Source: Acidithiobacillus sp.
GTDB taxonomy: Bacteria; Pseudomonadota; Gammaproteobacteria; Acidithiobacillales; Acidithiobacillaceae
Length of the DNA stretch: 64,000 nt
Assembly: GCA_028697715.1 (NCBI GenBank)
Contig: JAQVDS010000004.1
Span: forward strand, 44,066 to 108,065
Reading direction: 5' to 3'
The notes beneath the pieces were generated by a model. The model did not search any database. It saw only the letters and a program-made list of their open reading frames with translations, and was not told where the DNA came from. Position numbers and translations under genes: made by a program. This document shows positions 8,293 to 17,408 of this stretch, one piece after another. The number at the start of each line of letters is the position of its first letter. Position 1 is the stretch's first letter.

Positions 8293-9535
8293 TTATGTCT
8301 TGGAATCAATCCCCACGGATTGGTACCCTTCGGTTGATCCCCGGAGCGAGGCGGGCAAGATTGTGTTTAGACTAAGGACACCGATCCTGACTTTCAGATT
8401 AATCGCCAGCCTCAACTTTGCCATCAGTTCGGACGGTATCCAAGGCCTGCCATAGGCAAGAGCCTGAACAGATAAGGATGAACCGGCATGGTCCGTTGAT
8501 CGCCGCTATCTTTTTTGAGGAGACTGGCATGACGCATACCTTATTCGTCGGCATTGACATGGCCAAGGCCAAGTTCGATGCAGCGCTTTTAAACTCAGAA
8601 GACAAATATCGCAGCAAGGTCTTTCCCAACACGGCACCGGGATGCCACCAGTTCTTAGATTGGTTGGCTAAATACGATGCCCTTGGAGCCCACCTCTGCA
8701 TGGAAACCACAGGTGCCTACGGGCGTGACCTGGCCCATTTTCTGGTCCAAAAGCAGCTGCTTGTTAGTGTGGTTAACCCGGCCCAGATTCACGCCTTTGG
8801 CAAGACAGAGCTGAACCGGGCCAAAACGGATAAGGCCGATGCCCGGCTTATCGCCCGTTATTGCCGGATGCACCGTCCTGCGCCATGGGCACCGCCAGCA
8901 GAGGAGATCGCCACCCTCCAGGCATTGGTGCAGCGGCTGGAGGATCTCTTGGGGCTCCAAACAATGGAAAACAGCCGACTGGAGGCTGCTACAGGGCCAG
9001 CGCGAGAATCCGTGGAGGCAGTCCTGCAGTTCATTGAGCAACAGATAGAGATGGTTCGTCTACAGATCCATATTCATATCGATCAACATCCTAGGCTCAA
9101 AGAACAAAGGGAACTGCTATCCAGTATTCCAGGCATCGCTGATAATACCGCCGCCACCTTGTTGGCCTTCCTCAGTCCAGTAGAACGGTTTCGCTCAGCA
9201 AAGCAGGTCGTTGCCTACGCTGGCCTCAATCCTCGTATACGACAATCTGGCCGGTGGGCGGGAAAGAGCCCAATCGCAAAAACAGGAAATACCCTACTGC
9301 GCAAGGCCCTCTATCTGCCGGCAGTAGTAGCGAAACACCATAACCCAATCATCGCAGCCTTTTGCGATAGGCTGTTGGCCAGAGGTAAGCGTCCCATGCA
9401 GGTGGTCGTTGCGGCTATGCGTAGGCTTCTGCATCTAGTTTTTGGTGTCCTCAAGTCTGGGAAGCCGTTCGATCCCAAATTTGGGCTTGCATAACCTCGC
9501 TCAAGACGGTATCTGGAAGGGTGGAGAACCACAAT
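8293..9535 (+). mobile_element. IS110-family insertion sequence
   Basis: About 1.24 kb separates two halves of the methylase gene and contains one IS110-type transposase. The noncoding left part (about 235 bp) is much longer than the right (about 40 bp). That asymmetry fits the IS110 subgroup, in which the left region is known to encode a bridge RNA. No inverted repeats or target duplication were expected or found. Boundaries are estimated from the interrupted gene. Confidence 0.7.
8529..9494 (+). CDS. IS110-family transposase (DEDD recombinase)
   Basis: The 321-residue protein has the N-terminal DEDD RuvC-like domain: GIDMAKAKFDAAL, METTGAYG and KTDKADARLIARY carry the acidic residues. It also has the C-terminal Transposase_20 domain with SIPGIADNTAATLLAFL, AYAGLNPRIRQSG and the catalytic-serine region GRWAGKSPIAKTGNTLLRKAL. 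The start at ATG 8529 follows GAGGAG. Length and domains are normal, so it looks functional. Confidence 0.92.
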   Translation: MTHTLFVGIDMAKAKFDAALLNSEDKYRSKVFPNTAPGCHQFLDWLAKYDALGAHLCMETTGAYGRDLAHFLVQKQLLVSVVNPAQIHAFGKTELNRAKTDKADARLIARYCRMHRPAPWAPPAEEIATLQALVQRLEDLLGLQTMENSRLEAATGPARESVEAVLQFIEQQIEMVRLQIHIHIDQHPRLKEQRELLSSIPGIADNTAATLLAFLSPVERFRSAKQVVAYAGLNPRIRQSGRWAGKSPIAKTGNTLLRKALYLPAVVAKHHNPIIAAFCDRLLARGKRPMQVVVAAMRRLLHLVFGVLKSGKPFDPKFGLA

Positions 9536-10076
9536 AGGATATGGTGAACTGCAACGGTTAGATGACATTGATCGAGTCTTTGCGCTAGTGGATGGCAAGG
9601 AAAAGCCGGACGTATCTCTGAGAACGCTGTTTGAACAGCATATTGGTGATTTACGGAGCGGAGAGCGTCTTTCCAGCACCTACTTCGAGATTCGCTTTTA
9701 CCCCGGAATCGGTACGATCCACTTCTACCCAAAAGACCAGAAGATGATTGATCGCATCAATGTCATTGTGGGCAAGCATCGCGGCTGGATGCCGGAGACG
9801 TACAAGACGGAAGAAAACCCGAATTACAAAGCTGCCGAAAAAATGAGTGCTAAGATTGTCAAAAAAATCAATCGGTACACCTTTCGTAATGCTATCTACG
9901 AAAACGGCTACCGCCAAAAAGAGTCTCAAGAGGAACTTGCCGAAGTGTTTGAAGCGGTAATGCAGGATGACGGAGTGGAAAACTTCTGGTTGCCGCGTAT
10001 CGAGAGCCGAAAAACAGTTGAGCCAGAAAGCCGGAAGCCGGAAAATCCGGTACAATGCGATCTGGTTTTGGCATAA
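9535..10076 (+). pseudogene. DUF4942-type methylase, 3' part
   Basis: The open frame reads GELQRLDDIDRVFALVDGKEKPD, the LDDIE-VF-LLDGK signature of DUF4942. It continues with a beta-rich segment (SSTYFEIRFYPGIGTIHFYPKDQ) that normally ends these methylases. It has no start of its own other than a GTG at 9588 and is the displaced C-terminus of the gene at 7158. Confidence 0.7.
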
Positions 10077-10086
10077 GGGTAGCGAC

Positions 10087-10635
10087 ATGGGCGTCTTTTT
10101 CACTTCTGACCTGCATTTTGGTCACAAGAACATCATCGACTACTGCAAGCGCCCATTCGCTTCGGTCGAGGCCATGGATCGGGCATTGATCCGCGCCTGG
10201 AATGCGCGGATCGAGCCAGAGGATACGGTGTTTGTGCTCGGAGACTTTGCCTTTGAGTCCCATGCCAGAGCAACCTATGCCCTGTCACAACTAAACGGAG
10301 AGAAGATACTCATTCAGGGGAATCATGATAAGGTTTCCACGGTAAACGGCTGGAAGGAGATACATGACAGTCTGCTCCTTCGCATCAACGGAACCGGCCT
10401 GTTTCTGTATCACTACCCGCTGCGCGACTGGCCGGGCAAGTGGAAGGGCGTCATTCACCTGTACGGGCATGTGCATGGCAATCTGGAACCCTTGCCCGGC
10501 ACGATGGATGTGGGCGTCGATACCTGGGGCGGTGCCCCGGTATCCCTACGGGAGATCGTCAAGGCCGTCACGCCATTCGATCCATCGAAAGAACGCAAGC
10601 AAGCCTATGTGCAAAAGGCATGGAAGCATGGATAG
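10087..10635 (+). CDS. Calcineurin-like metallophosphoesterase
   Basis: The 182-residue protein has the metallophosphoesterase motifs in order: SDLHFGHKNII, LGDFAFE, GNHDK and GHVHGN. This is the small phage/plasmid-type group often annotated as phosphoesterase or phosphohydrolase, acting on phosphodiesters or nucleotides. Start ATG 10087 is preceded by AGGGTAG. The gene overlaps the following XRE gene by 8 nt. Confidence 0.85.
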   Translation: MGVFFTSDLHFGHKNIIDYCKRPFASVEAMDRALIRAWNARIEPEDTVFVLGDFAFESHARATYALSQLNGEKILIQGNHDKVSTVNGWKEIHDSLLLRINGTGLFLYHYPLRDWPGKWKGVIHLYGHVHGNLEPLPGTMDVGVDTWGGAPVSLREIVKAVTPFDPSKERKQAYVQKAWKHG

Positions 10636-10846
10636 CCCTACGGCAGACATTGTGAGAGCCGCCCGCCTGGAAGCAAACCTCACGCAGCGCCAAGCAGCGG
10701 ATTTGCTCGAAGTCAGCTACCGAGCTTGGCAAGCCTGGGAGCAAGGGCAGAACCCCATGCCGCCCGGCTACTGGAAGCTGTTTTTGATCCTGACCGACCC
10801 AAAGGTTCAACCCTGTTTGAAGGAATGGGGGGAGCCTTCCCGATGA
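10628..10846 (+). CDS. Small XRE-family DNA-binding protein
   Basis: The 72-residue product is mostly one HTH (VRAARLEANLTQRQAADLLEVSYRAWQAWEQGQNPMPPGYW). It starts inside the metallophosphoesterase gene and its stop overlaps the next start (ATGA), so the three genes form a tight unit. It probably regulates that unit or a neighbour; the target is unknown. Confidence 0.75.
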   Translation: MDSPTADIVRAARLEANLTQRQAADLLEVSYRAWQAWEQGQNPMPPGYWKLFLILTDPKVQPCLKEWGEPSR

Positions 10847-11154
10847 ATTGCGCTACAATCTCCATTATGGACAACGCCAACATGCTCCCTTTCGTGCGCT
10901 ATCTGTGGTGGATGACACCAGAAGAAGCCCTGCGTGATCCTTACCGGCTGATCGCGCAAGTCATGGACATTGGCGACTACAAAGACGCAGAGCGAATGCG
11001 AGAAACCCTGGGAGACGAACCGCTGAAAGAGACCTTGCACCGGGCGCAAACGGGTTGGTTTCGCCCGCGATCCTGGCACTGCTGGCACTACCGCCTGGAC
11101 ATGGCGGAAGTCGATCAGGTGCCACCGTTGCCGGAGCGAAAATTTCCGCAATAA
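10843..11154 (+). CDS. Hypothetical protein, 103 aa
   Basis: The product reads FVRYLWWMTPEEALRDPYRLIAQVMDIGDYKDAERMRETLG, followed by a Trp/His-rich end (RPRSWHCWHYRLDMAEV). I recall similar small proteins beside nucleotidyltransferase-type toxins, but no such toxin is adjacent here, so I do not assign a function. ATG 10843 overlaps the preceding stop; ATG 10867 is an alternative. Confidence 0.55.
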   Translation: MNCATISIMDNANMLPFVRYLWWMTPEEALRDPYRLIAQVMDIGDYKDAERMRETLGDEPLKETLHRAQTGWFRPRSWHCWHYRLDMAEVDQVPPLPERKFPQ

Positions 11155-11318
11155 CAAAGAAAAGTACCCAGGAAAGCGTTGTGATTTCCTGGGAACTCTT
11201 GACCGCGATGCTTCGTTTTGCGCGTGTACTTCGTTCGATCCCGCTGCGCATAAGTGGGTAAAACACCGATGCGCAGCTTTTGTCGCTTCGGTCGAATGAC
11301 CAGCTTTTCAGGTTTCAT
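11115..11318 (-). CDS. Possible small basic protein
   Basis: A 67-codon frame begins MKPEKLVIRPKRQKLRIG after a GGAGG at 9-13 nt. It is rich in Lys and Arg and lies after the SLOG-domain gene in the same direction. Its last 40 bases overlap the converging gene. Composition and ribosome binding site are the only support. Confidence 0.3.
   Translation of the reverse strand: MKPEKLVIRPKRQKLRIGVLPTYAQRDRTKYTRKTKHRGQEFPGNHNAFLGTFLCYCGNFRSGNGGT
11167..11193. terminator. Hairpin between converging genes
   Basis: CCCAGGAAA and TTTCCTGGG are perfect 9-bp arms around a 9-nt loop, 13 nt after the plus-strand gene. No clear U-tract follows, so termination is uncertain. Confidence 0.35.
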
Positions 11319-11350
11319 TTCGATAGCCTCCATGCAAAGTCCGCGAGAAA

Positions 11351-12064
11351 CTACCCCAAAACCACCCGCATTTCCAGCTTATCGCGCCGCGCCGTCTCGA
11401 TCATGTTATGGGTGCCCCGCGATTCGCCGTCCCACAACGCCAGCAGGTGCGTTGCGTACCAGGACATCCATTGATTGCGGATGGGACCAGCCGCCCGACC
11501 GTAGCGGTTCCAGAGCGCCGGGGCTTCTACCAGAAGCACGCCGTGGGCCTTGGCCCATTGGACCGCGACGGTATCCACGCCTTGCGCCATGCCGCTCACT
11601 ACCGGGCCGCGATAGTCCGGTATCTGCTCGTCCAGGTGCAGGATCGTCTCGGCCTCGCTGATCCCCCGCGATCCGGCCACAATGAGCGGGAAATGGTTTT
11701 GTTGCCAGATGCCGGGCAAGTGGCAATTCGTGGGAGCCTGAGCGAACAGCGGGGCGACCTGGGCGTCCGTGAACCCGGCCAAGCCACACCCTACCCTGGT
11801 CACGAGGAACGTCAACCAAGGCCGTGACTCGGCAAAGTCCAGAAACCGCGCAACGCTTTCCTGTAGCAAAGCCAGATCGAGGACCGGATCGTGCGGGGTA
11901 TGCTTGGTGGGCAGGGCGTAACTCTGGCCGGTTAGACCTTCACCAGTGCCCGACTGCGCCCCACGGTATTGCTGTGCGAATCGGGCCGCCCCCGCGCCGT
12001 GGATGCCCTGGCGGTTCGAGCCGAATACGAAGATCGCGGATTCGACGAATTGGGAAAGATTTAT
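11351..12064 (-). CDS. A1S_2505-type phage protein fused to SLOG (DUF2493) domain
   Basis: About 237 residues carry two domains. The first (IFVFGSNRQGIHGAGAARFA ... YALPTKHT ... VTRVGCGLAGF) matches the A1S_2505-type phage non-structural protein. The second (LIVAGSRGISEAETI ... VVSGMAQGVDTVAVQWA ... RYGRAAGPIRNQWM) is a DUF2493/YspA-like SLOG nucleotide-binding fold. No ATG, GTG or TTG lies at the natural start. The frame overlaps the helicase stop as ATAA, and AUA at 12064 follows a GGAGG-rich stretch, so a rare start is likely. Function may involve a nucleotide ligand; that is inference. Confidence 0.7.
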   Translation of the reverse strand: MNLSQFVESAIFVFGSNRQGIHGAGAARFAQQYRGAQSGTGEGLTGQSYALPTKHTPHDPVLDLALLQESVARFLDFAESRPWLTFLVTRVGCGLAGFTDAQVAPLFAQAPTNCHLPGIWQQNHFPLIVAGSRGISEAETILHLDEQIPDYRGPVVSGMAQGVDTVAVQWAKAHGVLLVEAPALWNRYGRAAGPIRNQWMSWYATHLLALWDGESRGTHNMIETARRDKLEMRVVLG

Positions 12065-14226
12065 GGCCTCCGCCCTCCATACGCAAAAGCCGCGCCTTCC
12101 TGTTCCGCGATGGTGCGCCTGGGCGCTGTTTCCTGTTTCGGCATCCACTGATCCAGCAATGCCAGATTCTTTTGCGCCGCCACGTCGCCGCGCTCTGCCG
12201 CCTGTTCCCACCAGGAGCGGGCTGCATCAAACAACTGCTTTTGGGCGCACAGGTAGCCCAGGTTCCCCATTTCGTGCGGAGCCAGCAACGAAGGCTTGCC
12301 CTCGAACGTCACCGGCTGCGCCGTAACCTGTTGGGACTTCCACCCCGCCAAGAGCCGAAAAGTCAGGCGATTCTCCAACATTCGTTCCAGTTCCGCTTTC
12401 TCGGCCACATAGCTCATGCCGGTACGGTTGTTGAACAGGACCACCGCCTTTTCAAATCGCACTGGCTCGCTGTCCGGGGTGGGATAAGCCGTTACCCATT
12501 GGCCGCTCTCCGGTACGGCCTCGCGCTCGACCAGCTTGGCATAGAGCTTTTGCCCATAGATAGGCGTAGGCCGAATCAGAGACGGACGGCTAAGACTGTA
12601 GCCGGAAGGCTCACCCGCCGCGTGTCCGGGAACCGAGTAGAAAGTGTGCCGGTTTGCCATGGTTTCCGCCCAGGAATGGACCTCAGAGACGATTTCCGAA
12701 TAGCCAAAAGGCTTGTCGGGATTGGCCCGGTAGCGCAAGGAAACCGCACGAGGAAGCAACAGGTCGCCATCCCGAACCCGAAGCATGGCCTCCTGGGGTG
12801 TCTTGGGAACATCCCCAAAGCCGTGCCGCTCCCAAAAATCCCCAAAATCCTTGCTCGGCACCACCCAGGTCTGCTCTACCGCCGTCATGCCCACGAAGTA
12901 CCGGAGCTTGAGAAAATCCCGGTCCCTGTGGTTCGAGTGAAACACCGTCGCATCCACCCGGCTCACGTCATAGGTCAACGGCGCGGGTAACTCGATAGGT
13001 GCTTCGGGATTGGCCGGACCCGCCACCAACGTCCCAGGAACGGTCGGCCCCTGCCCCTTGGGATCGTATTGGAAAAAACCGGGTTCGTCCGGGCGCATCG
13101 GGAAACGGTCGAGATTACCGCCGTAGTCGAGCACCAGACAATCCTCTTTCCCATCCGCCGTGCGCAAACCACGTCCAACCATCTGTATCCAGCGGGCGGC
13201 GCTCTGCGTAGGCCGCAATACTGTAACAGAATCAATCTTGGGCAAATCAAAGCCCTCGATGAACAGGTCCACATTCACCAGATACCGATACTTGCCCTCG
13301 GCAAAATCCTGAATACGCTGGCCGCGCACGTCCGGGGGGGTTTCGCCATCGACCACCACACTGCCCGGCAAAGACGCGGCCACCTGCCGGGCGTGCTTGC
13401 GGTCGATAGTAAAGACGATGTTGTGGTCCCTGTCCGCCGTGCGGGTCAACACGTCCTGCATCCGCTCTTTGTGCTGTATGGCGGCGGCACTGCGCAAGTC
13501 CTCGTTCAAAAAGTCGCCCTTACGCGAACGCGCCTTGCCCGTCTCTATCGGGTACAAGGTTTTGGCCCATTGGGGCTTGACCAAAAACCCCTCGTCCATG
13601 AGCAAGGCCGGTTCAATCTGGTAGGCCGTGTAGTTGAGGGGATTGCCGGGGGCGACAATATGCCCGCCATCGAGTCGCCAAGGCGTCGCCGTAAATCCGG
13701 CCACCCGCATGTCCCGGTGCCGCTCACTCAAGGTCTTGAGCAAACGCTGATACTGACCATCACCGCTGGTCGGAATCCGGTGGGCCTCGTCCACAATCAC
13801 CAAGCCGGGCGGCGGCATGTGCGCCAGCACGTCCGGCTTGCCGATAGTCTGCACACTGGCGACCGTGACCTTGCCAAAATCCTTTTGGTTGAGACTGGCA
13901 CAATGAATGGCCGGAACGAGATCGTGTGGGAGCACATGCGAAAACCGCTCTGCCGCCTGGGTAATCAGTTCGGCCCGGTGCGCCAGCACCAGCACGCTTT
14001 CTTGCGGGTACTGACGGAGATACTTTTCAATGAAAGCGGCCATGATGACCGTTTTGCCGCCGCCCGTCGCAGCGATACAGGCCGGATGCCGGTCGTTTTC
14101 TTCGAGCGCCGCCATCATCGCATTGACGGCTTCCTGCTGATAACCGCGCAGCGAAAACCGCTGCGCCGTGGCATCGGTCGGGAAAAGCGTGGCTTGATTC
14201 TCGTGGACTGCGACCCTCCGGCTCAT
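12061..14226 (-). CDS. RadD-like superfamily II helicase with Sel1-like tail
   Basis: The 721-residue protein has Q-motif-like LRGYQQEAV, Walker A AATGGGKT (about 52-59), DEAH box VIVDEAHRI (about 145), FTATPWR and, in the second RecA domain, LVNVDLFIEGFDLP and QMVGRGLR. This is the order of the RadD/YejH group of branched-DNA helicases. The last 60 residues (GNLGYLCAQKQLFDAARSWWEQAAERGDVAAQKNL) form a Sel1-like repeat. The start overlaps the stop of the next upstream gene (ATGA), so it is co-translated with the UvrD-kinase fusion. Confidence 0.85.
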   Translation of the reverse strand: MSRRVAVHENQATLFPTDATAQRFSLRGYQQEAVNAMMAALEENDRHPACIAATGGGKTVIMAAFIEKYLRQYPQESVLVLAHRAELITQAAERFSHVLPHDLVPAIHCASLNQKDFGKVTVASVQTIGKPDVLAHMPPPGLVIVDEAHRIPTSGDGQYQRLLKTLSERHRDMRVAGFTATPWRLDGGHIVAPGNPLNYTAYQIEPALLMDEGFLVKPQWAKTLYPIETGKARSRKGDFLNEDLRSAAAIQHKERMQDVLTRTADRDHNIVFTIDRKHARQVAASLPGSVVVDGETPPDVRGQRIQDFAEGKYRYLVNVDLFIEGFDLPKIDSVTVLRPTQSAARWIQMVGRGLRTADGKEDCLVLDYGGNLDRFPMRPDEPGFFQYDPKGQGPTVPGTLVAGPANPEAPIELPAPLTYDVSRVDATVFHSNHRDRDFLKLRYFVGMTAVEQTWVVPSKDFGDFWERHGFGDVPKTPQEAMLRVRDGDLLLPRAVSLRYRANPDKPFGYSEIVSEVHSWAETMANRHTFYSVPGHAAGEPSGYSLSRPSLIRPTPIYGQKLYAKLVEREAVPESGQWVTAYPTPDSEPVRFEKAVVLFNNRTGMSYVAEKAELERMLENRLTFRLLAGWKSQQVTAQPVTFEGKPSLLAPHEMGNLGYLCAQKQLFDAARSWWEQAAERGDVAAQKNLALLDQWMPKQETAPRRTIAEQEGAAFAYGGRRP

Positions 14227-16970
14227 GGCTTTCTCCCATAAGCAAATAACGGTTCCTGCGCTTCTTCGGAAAGTCGCTCGATCTGTCCCAACGGATCATC
14301 GCTCTTGCAGAAAGCGCGCAAAAAACCTTCACGAGACTTGTCTGATAGCGTCCCCAACACCTGCGGCTCTCGATCCCGGAAAAGCTCGACCAAAATCTTG
14401 TCGGAAGGACCAAAGGCAATCAATTCGCCAATGTCCGGGTTGGGACCGTCCACGAAAGCCAACTGCCGTGCCGCATCCAGAGATTCCGCCAAAGCAAACA
14501 ACCGCCCTGCGTCCTGCAAAGGGCTGGCACCCGGCAAAGGGGCTGCACTCGGCATGGCTGCACCCGGCAAGGGGGCTGCTTCCTGCGCAATGGCTGCATC
14601 CGGCCAAGGATTTGCGCCATGCGCTTGCAAGTGGACGTGCATCTTCTGAACGGTACCCTGCAAGTTTTCCAGAGTACCGTTATTGAACACCTGGGTATCC
14701 ATGGGAACCGTGCGCAAGGCATTCTCTAGCGGGTGATTTGCAGACGCATCGCCCCGCTGCCGCAAGTAGGCCATGCGCTCGGAAACTTCCGGGTTCTCGA
14801 CCCGAACCGTCATACCGCCATCGGGAAAGGCCCGCCCTAGCTCGGCAATCAAGGCCACCTCCTCCGGCGTGCGGAGATCCGACACCACAACCGAACCGCC
14901 CTGGGCCAAAACGTCCATCGCCTGTTCCCGCACGCGATCTGTCAGAAAATTGGGATTCTGACCACGGCAATAATCGCCCCAAAGCTGCAACACTTCTCGC
15001 GGCGAAAGGGGCTGGTTTCGTTCCCGGCTTTGGAGGGCTGGCACCCTGCTAAGGGCTTCGGCCATGACCGGATTCTGACAACGGGATCGTGCCAAAGCAT
15101 CCGTCGCAAAATCCTTGTTATCCCGACTTTGCAAATGGTAGACCGGAATCCCGTAAGCATTGGACACGTCTTGATACAGTACATCGCCAAAAGCCAGTTT
15201 GACCGCCTTGCCGCCATCCGCCGTCACCTGGGCAATCAGCATGTCGGCCACAGTATCTTTGCCCGCTCCCGGCTCGCCGGAAAGCCCCACGATCCAAGAT
15301 TCACCATGCTTTGCAGAGACCCCATCCGGCTCCGCTACGGAAGGGTTCTTCCACGCCTCGATCCCGGCCAGCACTGCGGGAATCCGCTCACGCGGCCCCC
15401 GCAACGAAGAACCATAATCTTCTTCTTCGCGCAAAGCCCGCTCCATCGTATTCAGCAAGCCATTGGTGTAAAGCGTCGTCTGAGCACGGGTACAAGCGAC
15501 ATATTGCAGACAAAGAGCATCTTCACCGGGAACCTGATATTGCCTTTCTTCTTCGTCGTTGGTATTGAGCCAACTCCGCTGAAAGTCATCCATCAGCAGC
15601 ACATTGTGCCACTGCCCGCCCTTGGACTTGTGACCAGTAGAAAGCACATATTGCGCTTTGGCCGGGTCCGTCTCGGTGCTACGCAGGGCTTGAGCAATGT
15701 CATCAACATGCCCCTGCTTCTGCTCCACGATCTTGACCAGAGGGGCCAGACCACTCCCCAAAGGGGTTTGCGCGTACTCGGACAACTGATGCCAGTCGTC
15801 AAAAAAGCTCAGTTCCGGGTGCTTGGCGAACTCCCCTTTGTACATCCGCCCCATGGCCTCGACCAGCTTGACGATTTCGCCAGTGCCGCCCACTACATGA
15901 ATGCGCTGACCGGCAACCACAGCCTGAACCGCTGCTTGTAACAAACCGGCATTACCACGGAACAGCACGGCATGAACATTACCGACCTGATCGTCGATCA
16001 CCTGGCTATTCGGCCCCTTGCCGGTCAACAGATAGGGGGAACCCATGAGCCGCAAGAAGTGATTGCCCGCATCCGCCACGTCCTGCCCGAATCGGTAGCT
16101 GGTAGCCAACGGCAAAGTTTTGGTAAGGTCGGGATGATCCTTTTGCATGACCTTCATGGCGTCCACTGCCCCGGTGAAATCGTAAATATGCTGGTAGGTA
16201 TCTCCCACCAGCACCAGCCGGGTGCCGTACTGCAACTGCGCTTTCAGGATTGCCAACATGGGCGGCGAAGCATCCTGCGCTTCGTCAAAGAGAATGGTGT
16301 CGGCGGGAATCCGGGGCGGAGCCAGAGAGCAAAGTTTCAGATAGACGCCATGGTCGATGGGGAAATTGGAGAACGGATCGCGCATCCGGTCCCAGGCCCA
16401 CGCCGCCGTACCCAACGTCGCTTTCGGGGTCCCATTCAATCCTTGCCGATGAATGTAGTCGGCCAGATCGGGGGCAATATGCTGTGGCCCAATCTGCGCG
16501 TCTGCCGACTGACAGTATTGCCGCAAGATCGACTGCACCGCCATGATCGCCCGGCCTTCGGAGCAACGTAGCTCCTGCCGGATTTGCCGGATACGGTCGG
16601 CAAAATCGGTGCTCTGCCGCATCTGGTCGCGCAAGGGGCCATAGAGACTGCCCTGAAACAAGCGAGGCTGGCTGGCCCCGTAAACCTCGGCCATCGTACC
16701 CCCGCCGTCCGGGTGCGGGGCACGAAAGGCGAAACTGTGCGCCGTACTGGTCGTGGTATTGTTTGGAAATTCCGCCGCCGCTTCATCGGCATTGCGCTTG
16801 TTGAACACAAAGTAGCGAACTCGCTCTCCCTGCAAGGGATACTGCGCCGCTCCCTTGAGGGTCGTTGTCTTGCCGGTTCCCGCCAACGCATTGACCGCGA
16901 GGATTTGCGAGTCCCGATAGTGCAGGTGATCTAGGATCGCCGTCTGTTCGTCATTAAACCGAAAGGCCAT
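14223..16970 (-). CDS. UvrD-like helicase fused to dNMP kinase
   Basis: The 915-residue protein joins two enzymes. Residues 1 to about 530 are a UvrD/Rep-type superfamily I helicase, with Walker A NALAGTGKTTTLKG (about 27), FVFNKRNADEA, Walker B TILFDEAQDASP (about 225), VGDTYQHIYDFTGA and C-terminal motifs STGHKSKGGQW and YVACTRAQ. Residues from about 560 are a phage-type deoxynucleoside monophosphate kinase: GLSGEPGAGKDTVADM, then LSPREVLQLWGDYCR and VVSDLRTPEEVALI. A low-complexity Ala/Pro linker follows, then a short tail. Leader element M2 lies 30 nt before the start. I know of no standard family with this fusion. Confidence 0.82.
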   Translation of the reverse strand: MAFRFNDEQTAILDHLHYRDSQILAVNALAGTGKTTTLKGAAQYPLQGERVRYFVFNKRNADEAAAEFPNNTTTSTAHSFAFRAPHPDGGGTMAEVYGASQPRLFQGSLYGPLRDQMRQSTDFADRIRQIRQELRCSEGRAIMAVQSILRQYCQSADAQIGPQHIAPDLADYIHRQGLNGTPKATLGTAAWAWDRMRDPFSNFPIDHGVYLKLCSLAPPRIPADTILFDEAQDASPPMLAILKAQLQYGTRLVLVGDTYQHIYDFTGAVDAMKVMQKDHPDLTKTLPLATSYRFGQDVADAGNHFLRLMGSPYLLTGKGPNSQVIDDQVGNVHAVLFRGNAGLLQAAVQAVVAGQRIHVVGGTGEIVKLVEAMGRMYKGEFAKHPELSFFDDWHQLSEYAQTPLGSGLAPLVKIVEQKQGHVDDIAQALRSTETDPAKAQYVLSTGHKSKGGQWHNVLLMDDFQRSWLNTNDEEERQYQVPGEDALCLQYVACTRAQTTLYTNGLLNTMERALREEEDYGSSLRGPRERIPAVLAGIEAWKNPSVAEPDGVSAKHGESWIVGLSGEPGAGKDTVADMLIAQVTADGGKAVKLAFGDVLYQDVSNAYGIPVYHLQSRDNKDFATDALARSRCQNPVMAEALSRVPALQSRERNQPLSPREVLQLWGDYCRGQNPNFLTDRVREQAMDVLAQGGSVVVSDLRTPEEVALIAELGRAFPDGGMTVRVENPEVSERMAYLRQRGDASANHPLENALRTVPMDTQVFNNGTLENLQGTVQKMHVHLQAHGANPWPDAAIAQEAAPLPGAAMPSAAPLPGASPLQDAGRLFALAESLDAARQLAFVDGPNPDIGELIAFGPSDKILVELFRDREPQVLGTLSDKSREGFLRAFCKSDDPLGQIERLSEEAQEPLFAYGRKP

Positions 16971-16994
16971 GTTTTTGTCGCTCCAGCAAGATCG

Positions 16995-17408
16995 TCATAC
17001 GGGTGGTGCCGATTTTGGCGCAGGAATTTTGGACGGCAACAAGAACAGGATCGCCAGCACCGCCGCGCCCAGGTAGGGAACCAGCCACAACAGCAACCAC
17101 CAAGCCGACAGACCCGCATCGCGCAAGCGCCATGCCTCAGCGGGCAAAAATACGACAAAGCCCGTCAAGGAAACAGCCAATTCCAAAAAGATACCTATAT
17201 CCACGAATAGGTTGCCGTTATGCCGAACGTGATGCAGCAACACGCCCATCCAGAACAGGTCCACAAAAGCCGCTGTCACGGCGTACACCAGCACGAACCC
17301 CGCTACCGCCTTCCAGAACGGCAAACGCGGCATGGTGTCGGGATACCCATGCCGGATCAGCGAAAACAGCCGAATAAAATCCCGCACCAAAGGAATGCGA
17401 CTCAACAT
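16995..17408 (-). CDS. DUF805-like inner membrane protein
   Basis: The 137-residue protein has four hydrophobic segments: [60 protein letters not shown] and a shorter one. The RLRDAG-SAWWLLL turn is typical of DUF805 proteins. It ends in a Pro/Lys tail. Function is unknown. It lies between the zinc-ribbon gene and the UvrD fusion with small gaps. Confidence 0.65.
   Translation of the reverse strand: MLSRIPLVRDFIRLFSLIRHGYPDTMPRLPFWKAVAGFVLVYAVTAAFVDLFWMGVLLHHVRHNGNLFVDIGIFLELAVSLTGFVVFLPAEAWRLRDAGLSAWWLLLWLVPYLGAAVLAILFLLPSKIPAPKSAPPV
17001..17016 (-). promoter_or_regulatory. Dispersed leader element, copy M2
   Basis: On the minus strand this reads AAAATCGGCACCACCC. It overlaps the last codons of the DUF805 gene and lies 30 nt before the UvrD-kinase start, upstream of its CTGGAG ribosome binding site. 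Confidence 0.6.

Noticed and set aside
11824..12990. 388-codon plus-strand ORF
   Set aside because: It lies opposite the conserved helicase and SLOG genes and is Arg/Pro-rich, typical of a shadow frame.
13069..14241. 390-codon plus-strand ORF opposite the RadD-like helicase
   Set aside because: The minus strand encodes a helicase with all motifs in order; the plus frame has no domain and no ribosome binding site.
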